From Candidatus Saccharimonadota bacterium (GTDB taxonomy: Bacteria; Patescibacteriota; Saccharimonadia; Saccharimonadales; UBA10212): a stretch of 46,542 bases of DNA. Shown here piece after piece: positions 1 through 8,747 of this stretch. Within the stretch, counting starts at the first letter, position 1; each line of letters opens with the position of its first letter. The stretch is from contig JACPKG010000003.1 in assembly GCA_016187175.1 (NCBI GenBank), forward strand, positions 1-46,542. Reading direction: 5' to 3'. The notes under the pieces are model-generated. The model was not told where the DNA came from. It saw nothing but the letters and a program-made list of their open reading frames with translations, and made no database searches. The translations under genes were made by a program, and so were the position numbers.

Positions 1-1822
1 TTCGGTGCGACATTTTTGGTTTTGGCGCCCGAACATAAAATATTCGCCTCAGGCGAATTAAGTATTTCTAAAGAAGTCAAAGATTACATAGAACAGGCTG
101 AACGCAAATCGGAAATCGACCGTATGGAAACCGAGCGTGAGAAGACCGGTGTATTTACCGGTATTTACGCGATCAATCCGGCCAACAAAGAAAAAATTCC
201 CATTTGGGTAGCTGACTATGTTCTACTTGGCTACGGCACTGGCGCCATCATGGCCGTCCCGGCCCACGATGAGCGCGACTGGCAGTTTGCTAAAAAATTC
301 AAGTTGCCGATTGTCCATGTTTACGACCAGAAAGGCGCTGACCCCAAAAGCTGCTATCACGGCGAAGGCATAGTCAAAAACTCCGGACGCTACGATGGCA
401 TGACAACCAGCGATATGCGCGAAAAAATAGTCAAAGATCTGGCCAAAGCTGGCGTAGCTAAAGAAAAAATAAACTACAAAATTCGTGATTGGCTGATCAG
501 CCGGCAGCGTTACTGGGGCGCGCCGATTCCAATCATTCATTGTCCCAAAGATGGCACAGTGCCTGTGCCGGAAGAAAATTTACCAGTGGTTTTGCCAAAG
601 ATGAAAAGCTATGAGCCAAGTGGTGAGGGCCACGGCCCATTGGCTAATGTGCCGGAATTCGTCAATGTCAAATGTCCAAAATGTGGTGGTAAGGCTAAGC
701 GTGAAACAGACACCATGGATGGTTTTGCCTGTAGCAGTTGGTATTTCCTGCGGTTTGCCGACCCCCACAACAGCCAATATGCTTTTGACGAGCAAAAAAC
801 AAAATTCTGGCTGCCGGTTGATGATTATATTGGTGGTGCCGAACATGCCGTCATGCACCTGCTGTACGCCCGTTTTTGGACAAAAGTTATGTTTGACGAG
901 GGCTTGATCAGCTTTGACGAGCCTTTCACTACGCTGCACAACCAGGGCATGATTCTAGCTCCTGATGGGCGCAAAATGAGTAAAAGCTGGAACAATACCA
1001 TTGAGCCGGACAACTTAATCGAACAAGGCTATGGCGCAGATTCTATCCGTCTGTTGGAGCTCTTTATCGGCCCATGGGACCAAACTGCTAACTGGAGTGT
1101 TGAAGGATTGGGTGGCACTTTCCGTTTTCTACAGCGAGTTTGGACGTTGGTTCAAGAATACTCAGATGCAACAAGCAACAAGCAACAAGTAACAAGCTCT
1201 GGGCATAATGCCGAGCTGGAAACACAGATTATGCGGACGGTTCATAAAGCGATCAAGAAAGTCAGTAAAGACTTGAACGAACTTGGCTTTAACACAGCCA
1301 TTGCCGCCCTAATGGAATGTGTCAACCAGCTTTACAAAGTTAAAAACCAAAATGGAATGTGTCAACCAGCTTTACAAAGTTAAAAACCAAGGCCCTTCGA
1401 CCCATTCGATAAGTACTCAGGGTCGCCCTGAGTCTATCGAACGAGCGACTAGGCTCAGGGGGAGCAACTTTTCACTGGTTCAGGAGGCCTGGAGAGACGG
1501 GCTGATTGCTTTAACACAACTGCTGGCACCTTTCGCGCCACACATAGCTGAAGAAATTTGGGCCGAACTGGGACAAGCTGGTTCGGTACATATTAGCCAA
1601 TGGCCAGCTTGGAATGAAGAATTAGTCCAAGAAGACCTAATAACAATTGTTGTTCAGGTCAACGGTAAAGTCCGTGCGGAACTACTACTACCATCTGATA
1701 CAACTGAAAAAGAGGCTGTTGAAGCTGCCAAAAATGACGACAAAGTCGCAAAAAATATAGCCGGTAAAAAGATAAAAAAAGCAATCTACGTCCCCGGCCG
1801 GCTGGTTAGCCTGGTGGTTTAA
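1..1822 (+). CDS. leuS: Leucyl-tRNA synthetase, C-terminal part (gene starts before the window); frame broken by a 40-bp tandem duplication at 1311-1390
   Basis: ORFs 16..1383 and 1319..1822; class I synthetase motifs (DGRKMSKSWNN, HNQGMILAPDGRKMSKS, WSVEGLGGTFRF) and anticodon-binding C-terminus (APHIAEEIWAELG, VQVNGKVRAEL). Removing one 40-bp copy joins the two frames. Confidence 0.95.
1168..1195 (+). repeat. Heptamer array (GCAACAA x3, GTAACAA) inside leuS
   Basis: Direct reading; 4 units of 7 bp. Confidence 0.9.
1311..1390 (+). repeat. Perfect 2 x 40-bp tandem duplication inside leuS
   Basis: aatggaatgtgtcaaccagctttacaaagttaaaaaccaa at 1311-1350 and again at 1351-1390. Confidence 0.98.
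1391..1460 (+). repeat. Dispersed palindromic element inside leuS (TTCGATA-agt-ACTCAGGG-tcg-CCCTGAGT-c-TATCGAA)
   Basis: Near-perfect hairpin at 1405-1441, translated in frame as GPSTHSISTQGRPESIERATRLRGS. Confidence 0.8.
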
Positions 1823-2084
1823 GTTGGCTGCCAAAGGCCAGTTTTAAAACACAAACCCCAGTGGCCGCACCGACCGCTAAGCGTTTGACTTTTCTGCTCA
1901 ATCGAGATTCCTGGCGCCTTTTTAGAGATCTTGCCGCAGATTGCTCGAAAAGATCCTCTATTGTCCATTGTTCAACTAGATCTTTTACGGAGTAGTCCGG
2001 TAGGCCTGCAACTATAGCCGCAAATTCTCTGTTAATTTCTTCCGGGCCGTGCCAATCTTCTTCGGCGTCGCGAAAACTATGCAT
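1806..2084 (-). CDS. Hypothetical protein
   Basis: 92-aa ORF with plausible soluble composition, convergent with leuS. Confidence 0.45.
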   Translation of the reverse strand: MHSFRDAEEDWHGPEEINREFAAIVAGLPDYSVKDLVEQWTIEDLFEQSAARSLKRRQESRLSRKVKRLAVGAATGVCVLKLAFGSQLKPPG

Positions 2085-2266
2085 ATATCACGATTTAATA
2101 GTTTAATATTCGTTCTGAATTCCCAATATCCATATGATAATGGGATATAATAACAAATAGTTTGCAATAGTAAATAAGGACTTCGCTTAGTAGTGCTGAC
2201 TTAATTACAGGGAAGTAGGTATGAGACAGTCGATCCATAAGATAGTAAAAAGTGTAGGCGGGTAAA

Positions 2267-2413
2267 ATGGGAAAGCCTAAGAAACGAACCAGTTCGCGTC
2301 GCAGCGGCAGGCGGCGTAGCCACCTAGTCACTAAACTGGCTAAGCGCGTGAACGCTAAAAGTCCTGTCAAGGTAAATCTCAAACAGTCAGCCGTCAAAAA
2401 GCCGCTAAAATAA
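2267..2413 (+). CDS. rpmF: Candidate 50S ribosomal protein L32, short form without a zinc ribbon
   Basis: 48-aa ORF MGKPKKRTSSRRSGRRRSHLVTKLAKRVNAKSPVKVNLKQSAVKKPLK; the PKKRTS-x-RRxxRRRSH N-terminus is typical of L32; located upstream of nusB/rnc. Confidence 0.65.
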   Translation: MGKPKKRTSSRRSGRRRSHLVTKLAKRVNAKSPVKVNLKQSAVKKPLK

Positions 2414-2469
2414 ATAAGAAAAAACCTGCCAAGGGTAGGGTATACTATTAGTAAGGACCAACTTAACAA

Positions 2470-2943
2470 ATGAGTGCCAATCGTCATCTAGGCCGGATAG
2501 TTGCTCTCCAAACCCTTTATGAGCAAGATTTTCGCCAAGAATGCCAGGACGAGGCGTTTAGGCTGAACAATGTTCTAAATCGCAACATTGACCGCTACCA
2601 AGAAACAATCGATGATAAAAAATTCATCAAGCAGCTGGTGAGCGGAGTAGACAGCCATAGGCAGAAAATTGACGATATTATCCAGCCGGTGGCGCCGGAA
2701 TGGCCTATCGAGCAAATCGCTCGGATAGACCGCGTGATTCTGCGGATGGGCGTATACGAGCTTATCTACGGTAGCGAGATACCGCCAAAGGTTGCCATCA
2801 ATGAAGCTGTCGAGCTGGCCAAGGCCTTCGGTGGGGACAACTCATCTAAATTTGTTAATGGTGTTTTGGGTACGGTTCTTAGAAATAAAGAACAAAAGAC
2901 AAAAAACAAAGAGCGAAAACCAAAAGCTATAAAGAAAAAATAA
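2470..2943 (+). CDS. nusB: Transcription antitermination factor NusB
   Basis: [61 protein letters not shown] motifs. Confidence 0.95.
   Translation: MSANRHLGRIVALQTLYEQDFRQECQDEAFRLNNVLNRNIDRYQETIDDKKFIKQLVSGVDSHRQKIDDIIQPVAPEWPIEQIARIDRVILRMGVYELIYGSEIPPKVAINEAVELAKAFGGDNSSKFVNGVLGTVLRNKEQKTKNKERKPKAIKKK
2890..2924 (+). repeat. Degenerate heptamer array (GAACAAA AGACAAA AAACAAA GAGCGAA AACCAAA) in the nusB 3' tail
   Basis: 7-bp periodicity read directly. Confidence 0.6.
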
Positions 2944-2990
2944 GGATATAAATGTTCGTTGTTCACTGAAGCGACTCGAAGGGAGCGGTT

Positions 2991-3488
2991 TTGAAAAGGC
3001 CAAAGCCAATACAGAGTTTCCGCAGACTTATCAGACGGCCAGCCATTAACGAAGTGGTACGCGAACCAACGGCTGGCGGTATAATTTTTCGCCATGCCCC
3101 TAAGCAGCCCAAAGACATAGAAATTTTGCTGATCCAGGACAGTAAGAACCGTTGGACAATCCCTAAAGGGCATATAGAGGAGGGCGAAACGGCGGCTCAG
3201 GCAGCCGAGCGGGAAATTCGCGAGGAAACGGGGTTGACTCGGATGCAAGTTCTAGACTGGCTGGGTAAGATTAACTTCCGCTATCGCCGCGGTAGCAGCT
3301 TAGTATTGATGACGACTGAAATATATTTAGTCAGAGCTAACGGTAGGACCGGCGAGGTCAAGCCCGAAAAATGGATGACCAGTCTGGCCTGGCTACCCGC
3401 CAAGGACGCGCTTGATAAAATTGAATATGAAGACATAGGTAAGCTAATATTGCTAGGACTGAAGAAGATAAGAAAGCAGCAATTATGA
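2991..3488 (+). CDS. NUDIX hydrolase
   Basis: Nudix box GHIEEGETAAQAAEREIREETG. Confidence 0.92.
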   Translation: MKRPKPIQSFRRLIRRPAINEVVREPTAGGIIFRHAPKQPKDIEILLIQDSKNRWTIPKGHIEEGETAAQAAEREIREETGLTRMQVLDWLGKINFRYRRGSSLVLMTTEIYLVRANGRTGEVKPEKWMTSLAWLPAKDALDKIEYEDIGKLILLGLKKIRKQQL

Positions 3489-3547
3489 AACATGAAACAA
3501 GAAACATGAAACAAGAATTCGTATTTCGTGTTTCACAATTCGTAGTT
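3485..3547 (+). repeat. Converging heptamer arrays between the nudix gene and rnc
   Basis: ATGAAAC ATGAAAC AAGAAAC ATGAAAC AAGAATT then CGTATTT CGTGTTT CACAATT CGTAGTT: 7-bp phase kept throughout, with the motif inverted halfway. Confidence 0.85.
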
Positions 3548-3567
3548 CAACGACCGGAGGTTATTTG

Positions 3568-4266
3568 ATGGACATGTCTAAATATCAAGCTTTGGCCGAT
3601 AAGCATTTTGGCGGATTTTCTAATTTAGAATTACTGATTACGGCTTTTACTCACCGTTCCTATCTGAACGAGCATAAAGCTACGGCCAAAGAGCACAACG
3701 AACGGCTAGAGTTTTTGGGTGACGCAGTGCTAGAGCTAGTTGTTACCGAGCATTTGTACAACAACTTTAAGGAACCAGAAGGGGTTTTGACTAACTGGCG
3801 CAGCGCTTTAGTACGGACCGAAAGTATCAGTGGGGCGGCTGAACGTGAAGAGTTTGAGCCGCTGCTTAGATTATCCCGTGGCGAGAAACGCGGATCCGAA
3901 CGCGCCCGTCAGCAAATACTGGCGAATTGTTATGAGGCTGTTGTGGGCGCCCTATACCTTGACAAAGGCTATAAAGCTGCCAAGGAGTTCATTAACCGTA
4001 CACTGCTGCCGGCCCTAGAAGAAATTCTGCAAAACGGTGCGTGGTTAGACCCCAAGTCTCAGCTTCAAGAAAGAGTTCAGAGTCGCGAGGGCTTCACGCC
4101 TGTATATAAGGTTATGCAGGAAGAAGGTCCGGACCATAATAAAATATTTATGGTTGGCGTTTATGTCAATGATGAGCTAAAAGGTAAGGGCGAAGGACCA
4201 AGTAAGCAAACAGCCCAAGTGACTGCCGCCACCGCTGCCCTGCGACAATACCTGAAAGAGGATTGA
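3568..4266 (+). CDS. rnc: Ribonuclease III
   Basis: HNERLEFLGDAVLELV signature, C-terminal dsRNA-binding domain; GGAGG upstream. Confidence 0.96.
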   Translation: MDMSKYQALADKHFGGFSNLELLITAFTHRSYLNEHKATAKEHNERLEFLGDAVLELVVTEHLYNNFKEPEGVLTNWRSALVRTESISGAAEREEFEPLLRLSRGEKRGSERARQQILANCYEAVVGALYLDKGYKAAKEFINRTLLPALEEILQNGAWLDPKSQLQERVQSREGFTPVYKVMQEEGPDHNKIFMVGVYVNDELKGKGEGPSKQTAQVTAATAALRQYLKED

Positions 4267-4300
4267 CTTCAGGGGTGGTTATCTGTAAAATGGCCTAGAC

Positions 4301-4747
4301 ATGTTAACTATTCGCCTCCAGCGCCGCGGGCGCAGTGGTCATGCTCAGTTTAGACTGGTGGTTCAAGATAGCCGTTTTCATCCCACCAGCGGACGGGTGG
4401 TAGCCTACGTTGGCAGTTATGACCCGCACACCAAAGCCACAACACTTGACGGTGAAAAAATAAGCACATATCTGTCCAGCGGAGCTCAACCATCAGATAA
4501 GGTTGCCAAATTATTGCAAAAGGCAGGCATCAAACTGCCCAACTGGTTTAAAGCCGCGGCGCCAAGAACCGGCAAAGTCCGCAATCCTGAAAAGCGCCGC
4601 AGCACACGCTTGCCTTCCGAAGGAACTCCTACTGAGCCTGAAGCCCAAACAGCAAATGCTGAAACACCAACTGAAGCGCCGGCCGCAGAGGTACCCGAAA
4701 CTAAATCTGCCGAGGAGGAAAAACCGGCTGACCTCTTAAAAGAATGA
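4301..4747 (+). CDS. rpsP: 30S ribosomal protein S16
   Basis: MLTIRLQRRGRSGHAQFRLVVQDSR, low-complexity C-terminal extension. Confidence 0.95.
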   Translation: MLTIRLQRRGRSGHAQFRLVVQDSRFHPTSGRVVAYVGSYDPHTKATTLDGEKISTYLSSGAQPSDKVAKLLQKAGIKLPNWFKAAAPRTGKVRNPEKRRSTRLPSEGTPTEPEAQTANAETPTEAPAAEVPETKSAEEEKPADLLKE

Positions 4748-4791
4748 TATAATAGACTAACAATTTAGTTTCAGAGAGAAGGAGAAAAGCT

Positions 4792-5358
4792 GTGGCGGTA
4801 AGTATAGACCAGCAATTCATAGAATATATCATTAAGTCCATAGTCGGTCATCCAGAGGACATCAAGATCGAGCGCCGGATTGACGAAAAAGGCGTTTTGT
4901 TAGAGCTATCAGTTAACCCCGAAGATCTTGGCCGGGTTATTGGCAAACGCGGCGCGACAGCACAGAGCATCCGTACACTTCTGCGGGCGCTGGGTACCAA
5001 GAACGACGCCCGTTACAACCTCAAAATCATAGATACAGGACCACCGCCAGAGAGCAGAGGACCCGCCTTCGCCGAGGCTTCCCCCTTCGCTGATGCTTCG
5101 GAGGACAAGTCGGTGGACGGGTCGGAGGGCAGGACAGAAGACAGAGGAAAAGTTCCAGCTGTGGCCACAGCTAGTGACGATGATGTAGTAGCAGATACCC
5201 CAAGTGACGATACAGCAGTGCCTGACGATTCGGCCAGAGCCGATGATGTAGATATGACTGAGGACGAAGAGTTGCCCAAGACACCCAAAGAAGATCATAG
5301 CGACGTAGTCAGCCGCACGCGCAAAGAATTAGCCGACCTCGACGACCTAGACGTCTAG
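4792..5358 (+). CDS. KH-domain RNA-binding protein (KhpA-like) with acidic low-complexity tail; GTG start
   Basis: DLGRVIGKRGATAQSIRTLLRALG KH motif; position between rpsP and trmD is canonical for khpA. Confidence 0.9.
   Translation: MAVSIDQQFIEYIIKSIVGHPEDIKIERRIDEKGVLLELSVNPEDLGRVIGKRGATAQSIRTLLRALGTKNDARYNLKIIDTGPPPESRGPAFAEASPFADASEDKSVDGSEGRTEDRGKVPAVATASDDDVVADTPSDDTAVPDDSARADDVDMTEDEELPKTPKEDHSDVVSRTRKELADLDDLDV
5063..5143 (+). repeat. Dispersed palindromic element within the KH gene, encoding PAFAEASPFADASEDKSVDGSEGR
   Basis: CCCTTCGCTGATGCTTCGGAGGA matches the reverse complement of an arm of the element at 30699-30725 (CTCCTTCGCATAAAGCTTCGGAGGA). Confidence 0.7.
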
Positions 5359-5394
5359 GAGGCTTCGCCTTCCAGAAGACAACCTACGGTTTTC

Positions 5395-5442
5395 TTCCGG
5401 CGCTCACTGTTGGAGTGAATCCAACTTCCGTCTGCGCCGGAA
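5395..5442 (+). other. Intergenic stem-loop (TTCCGGCGC ... TTGGAgtgaaTCCAA ... GCGCCGGAA)
   Basis: Complementary arms 5395-5403/5434-5442 plus an inner 5-bp stem. Confidence 0.6.
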
Positions 5443-5524
5443 CCATTCGCTGCTAACTTTCCCTCAATCCAGCATCCTGTTTTTTCTCCGAAGAGGTAAA
5501 TAAAACTCTGATATTATCTAGGAG

Positions 5525-5608
5525 ATGATTTATCTAATTTTGGCAGTTGGCCTGGGGTTGGTTTTGGCAGGTCTTGCCGTCGTTATTTACGCTCGGGCAA
5601 CCGCTTAA
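5525..5608 (+). CDS. 27-aa putative single-pass membrane peptide MIYLILAVGLGLVLAGLAVVIYARATA
   Basis: Complete ORF between a TATTAT box at 5512-5517 and trmD; one hydrophobic helix followed by Arg. Confidence 0.5.
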   Translation: MIYLILAVGLGLVLAGLAVVIYARATA

Positions 5609-5611
5609 TTT

Positions 5612-6286
5612 ATGAAGATTCAAGTTATTACGCTGTTTCCGGAGATGTTTGAGGGTGTCTTAAATACCAGTATGTTGCGGAAGGCACAAGATAAAAAACT
5701 GGTCGAGTACAAGCTAATCAACTTACGGAACTTTGGTATTGGACCACGTAAGCAGGTTGATGACACACCTTATGGCGGCGGCGATGGCATGGTGTTGCGT
5801 GTTGAACCGCTGCTAGCAGCGGTTCAACACGCAATGTCGTCCATTCGACAGGCTCAGGACAGGTCAGTCACTAATCGTCAGTCACTAGTCGTTTTGATGA
5901 CGCCGAGGGGAAAGAAGTTCACTCAGGCCAAGGCTAGAGAATTATCAAGAATTGATAATCTGATTTTAGTTTGCGGACGCTACGAGGGCTATGACGAACG
6001 CGTCACTAGTTTTATTGATGAGCAGATTTCAATCGGTGACTACGTGCTGACTGGCGGCGAATTGCCGGCTATGGTGGTAATTGATGCAGTCACCCGTTTG
6101 ATCCCCGGTGTACTGGGTGGTACCACCAGCGCCGTGCGGGAAAGTTTCGCTCAAGCAGGCGTCGTTGAATACCCGCAGTACACTCGTCCGGAAAAATTCC
6201 GTGGTCTGAAAGTTCCCAAAGTGCTACTGTCTGGTCACCATGCCGAAGTTGAAAAGTGGCGCACTGGTCAGCAGAGGAAAAAGTGA
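5612..6286 (+). CDS. trmD: tRNA (guanine-N1-)-methyltransferase
   Basis: ITLFPEMFEGVLNTSMLRKA, YGGGDGMVLRVEPL, LVCGRYEGYDERV, SIGDYVLTGGELPAMVVIDAV. Confidence 0.97.
   Translation: MKIQVITLFPEMFEGVLNTSMLRKAQDKKLVEYKLINLRNFGIGPRKQVDDTPYGGGDGMVLRVEPLLAAVQHAMSSIRQAQDRSVTNRQSLVVLMTPRGKKFTQAKARELSRIDNLILVCGRYEGYDERVTSFIDEQISIGDYVLTGGELPAMVVIDAVTRLIPGVLGGTTSAVRESFAQAGVVEYPQYTRPEKFRGLKVPKVLLSGHHAEVEKWRTGQQRKK
5795..5834 (+). repeat. 40-bp perfect loopless palindrome within trmD
   Basis: TTGCGTGTTGAACCGCTGCT/AGCAGCGGTTCAACACGCAA. Confidence 0.97.
5863..5890 (+). repeat. Heptamer array (GTCAGTC ACTAATC GTCAGTC ACTAGTC) within trmD
   Basis: 4 x 7 bp, right after a TTCGACAGGCTCAGGACAGG dispersed fragment at 5844-5863. 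Confidence 0.85.
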
Positions 6287-6314
6287 TATCATAAAGCTTA
6301 TAACAGGAGGGCTT

Positions 6315-6803
6315 ATGACAAAGTTGCAAGATCAACTTAATAGGTGGATGACCGGTACGGACGAATTACCAGCCCTGCGCGATAAAGACTGGTATCTAAG
6401 CAATTTGTTAGGAGCCGTCTTCGTAGTTATGGCAATCCTGCAAATCATCAGCTTTAATGGTTTTAAAGAAGCGCTTAGGGGAATTGGCCTGACCTCTAGT
6501 CCGGCGGTTTGGGCGGTGTTACTTATCATAGTTGAGCTGTGGGCAATGCTTGGTTTCTTTAAGATACGCTTAAACCCTTTGGCCCGCCGGCTTAGCGGTC
6601 TCTTTGCCGTCTTGGTCAGCGGTTTCTGGTTTATTCAGACAATGAAGCTTGTCTCCGAAGGCGCCGCAGGCCAATTGCCCGGTAGCGGGTTTTTTGGTAA
6701 ATATCTTCAACAATCACCGGGCTGGTGGACGGTCGTTGAAGCCAGCTTGCTGCTATTTACGGTGGTTTATGTTTTAAGCCTGTCTGACTCGAAGAATAAA
6801 TAA
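6315..6803 (+). CDS. Multi-pass membrane protein, unknown function
   Basis: Four hydrophobic segments; ATG preceded by AGGAGG. Confidence 0.75.
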   Translation: MTKLQDQLNRWMTGTDELPALRDKDWYLSNLLGAVFVVMAILQIISFNGFKEALRGIGLTSSPAVWAVLLIIVELWAMLGFFKIRLNPLARRLSGLFAVLVSGFWFIQTMKLVSEGAAGQLPGSGFFGKYLQQSPGWWTVVEASLLLFTVVYVLSLSDSKNK

Positions 6804-6805
6804 CT

Positions 6806-7417
6806 ATGTTTAAGTTGCCGCCACTTGGTTACGATTTTGCTGCACTAGAACCCTACATTGATGCCAAGACAATGGAAATTCATCACGGCAAGCACCATGG
6901 AGCTTATGTCGAGAAACTAAATACCGCTCTGGAAAAGTATCCCAAGCTGCAAAATAAAAAAATCGAAGACTTGCTAATCAATATAAAAAACGTTCCCGAT
7001 GATATTAGCACAGCTGTCCAAAACAACGGCGGCGGCCACCATAACCATACACTGTTCTGGGAAAGTATGAAACCGGGAGGATCCCCGTACCATTCGGTGC
7101 AGGGCACAGCCCAAAACGTACCCGAAGCTATCACTACAACGTTCGGTAGCTTAGATAACTTCAAAGCCAAGATGACCGAAGCCGCCATCAACCGTTTTGG
7201 CTCCGGCTGGGCCTGGCTGGTCAAAAATAGTAACAATCTAGAGGTTTATTCCACGGCCAACCAGGACAGCCCGTTGATGGAAGGTAAAACACCAATTCTT
7301 GGGCTAGATGTCTGGGAACACGCCTACTATTTGAAATACCAAAACCGCCGCCCCGATTATGTCGAAGCTTGGTGGCAGGTTGTGAACTGGGACGTTGTTA
7401 GCGAGCGCTTAAGTTAG
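6806..7417 (+). CDS. sodA: Superoxide dismutase (Fe/Mn)
   Basis: [43 protein letters not shown]. Confidence 0.95.
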   Translation: MFKLPPLGYDFAALEPYIDAKTMEIHHGKHHGAYVEKLNTALEKYPKLQNKKIEDLLINIKNVPDDISTAVQNNGGGHHNHTLFWESMKPGGSPYHSVQGTAQNVPEAITTTFGSLDNFKAKMTEAAINRFGSGWAWLVKNSNNLEVYSTANQDSPLMEGKTPILGLDVWEHAYYLKYQNRRPDYVEAWWQVVNWDVVSERLS

Positions 7418-7425
7418 TCTAGGTC

Positions 7426-7671
7426 TTACTTTAGACTCTTTTTTTCACGGACTTTTTTCATAGATTTATCGATGAGTTGATTTATTATTTTTTTAAATCT
7501 TTGTAAGTGGCGGTCTGCCCACTCGAACTCCAGCGATAGAATAAAAAGTCCACCGGCTGTAACAAGGACTCCGGGACCGGGCAAGGGAATTAAAATCAGG
7601 CCAATAATAAGTACGGGCAGACCCAGAAGCGCAATAATTATCTTACGCAGGGTTCTATAAGTCTTTCCCAT
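7426..7671 (-). CDS. PGPGW-type small transmembrane protein
   Basis: PLPGPGVLVTAGGLFILSLEFEWADR motif. Confidence 0.75.
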   Translation of the reverse strand: MGKTYRTLRKIIIALLGLPVLIIGLILIPLPGPGVLVTAGGLFILSLEFEWADRHLQRFKKIINQLIDKSMKKVREKKSLK

Positions 7672-7672
7672 A

Positions 7673-8173
7673 CTATAGATTTTGTATTTTAAATAGGAAA
7701 CCTACGATAATACCCAAAGCTGTAGCCAACCCCCCGATAATCAAAATTTTCAGGCCGCCTTTGAAAGCACTAACTCGAAGAATACGACCTTTAACGTACC
7801 CCAATAAGAATAGAGTAGCAAGAGCAGCTAATACGCTGGTGATTAGAGAGGTAGGATAATCCAGAATCAGTATTGGTGTAAGAGGAATTAAGCCTGCCAG
7901 CAAGTATGATGAGAACATCAACAGGCCACTAACGGAAGCGCTCTCGGTGTTACGATCTATTTTGTCCAATCCTTTTACGGCGTCGTCACTTAAATATTCG
8001 CCGGCACCCATAGACACAGCTTCGATGATAATCGCTACAACCCCACCAAGAATAACAAGGCGATTACTGTTGGCCCCGACGCTTAGGCCAGCTATCAAAC
8101 CGGTTGTCGAGACCAGGCTGTCTTCTACACCAAAAAGCGTACTGCGCAGGTATTCTCGTTTAATTTGTTTCAC
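7673..8173 (-). CDS. VIT1/CCC1-family transporter-like protein
   Basis: YLRSTLFGVEDSLVSTTGLIAGLSVGA, SMGAGEYLSDDA. Confidence 0.85.
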   Translation of the reverse strand: MKQIKREYLRSTLFGVEDSLVSTTGLIAGLSVGANSNRLVILGGVVAIIIEAVSMGAGEYLSDDAVKGLDKIDRNTESASVSGLLMFSSYLLAGLIPLTPILILDYPTSLITSVLAALATLFLLGYVKGRILRVSAFKGGLKILIIGGLATALGIIVGFLFKIQNL

Positions 8174-8325
8174 TAGACTTTATTATAGTAGTTTTGATCG
8201 ATAAGATATAACCTGAGGAAGTTACTAGGGAATGACCTCATCGAAACATGACCTTTTAGCTCATCATAAAATTAATAACCATAGTTCATAACTCTAGATT
8301 TCACTTCATGGTCAACTGCCTCTCT

Positions 8326-8364
8326 CAATCTGCCAAGCAAACAGCGTCTTGGCCTGGCAGATTG
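8326..8364 (+). other. Stem-loop CAATCTGCCA ... TGGCAGATTG just upstream of tRNA-Gln
   Basis: Perfect 10-bp inverted repeat. Confidence 0.6.
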
Positions 8365-8387
8365 TATATGGGAAAATAAATACGTAT

Positions 8388-8461
8388 TCCGGGATCGTCT
8401 AACGGTAGGACGCTAGACTCTGGATCTGGTAATCTTGGTTCGAGCCCAAGTCCCGGAGCCA
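8388..8461 (+). tRNA. trnQ: tRNA-Gln, anticodon CUG, CCA encoded
   Basis: Acceptor TCCGGGA/TCCCGGA, anticodon stem CTAGA/TCTGG, loop CTCTGGA (anticodon CTG at 8420-8422), TTCGAGCCC T-loop region. Confidence 0.93.
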
Positions 8462-8747
8462 TTCGACTCATCCGCTAACACTTACTCGCTCATGGCCTAC
8501 GGCCGCGAGGTGTAAAACCAAATTGAATTATTTATAGTGCTGGGGTCCTAGGATCATAGGCTCTAATCCCTCTTTTTCAGCCAGCTCTTGCAGTTTCATA
8601 AAATAGTACTATAGTTATGCTTATTCATTTATGTAATAAATATAGGCCAAAACACACAGTATGAGTAATTCGTTCATAGAACAATTCCCTCAATTTAGAA
8701 CTCCGGGCCAATTAAGAAAAGATGAAATTATATTAGGAGGAGTTGCT

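Noticed and set aside
2095-2487. Minus-strand 130-aa ORF
   Set aside because: Antisense to the L32-like ORF and the start of nusB; composition looks like a shadow ORF.
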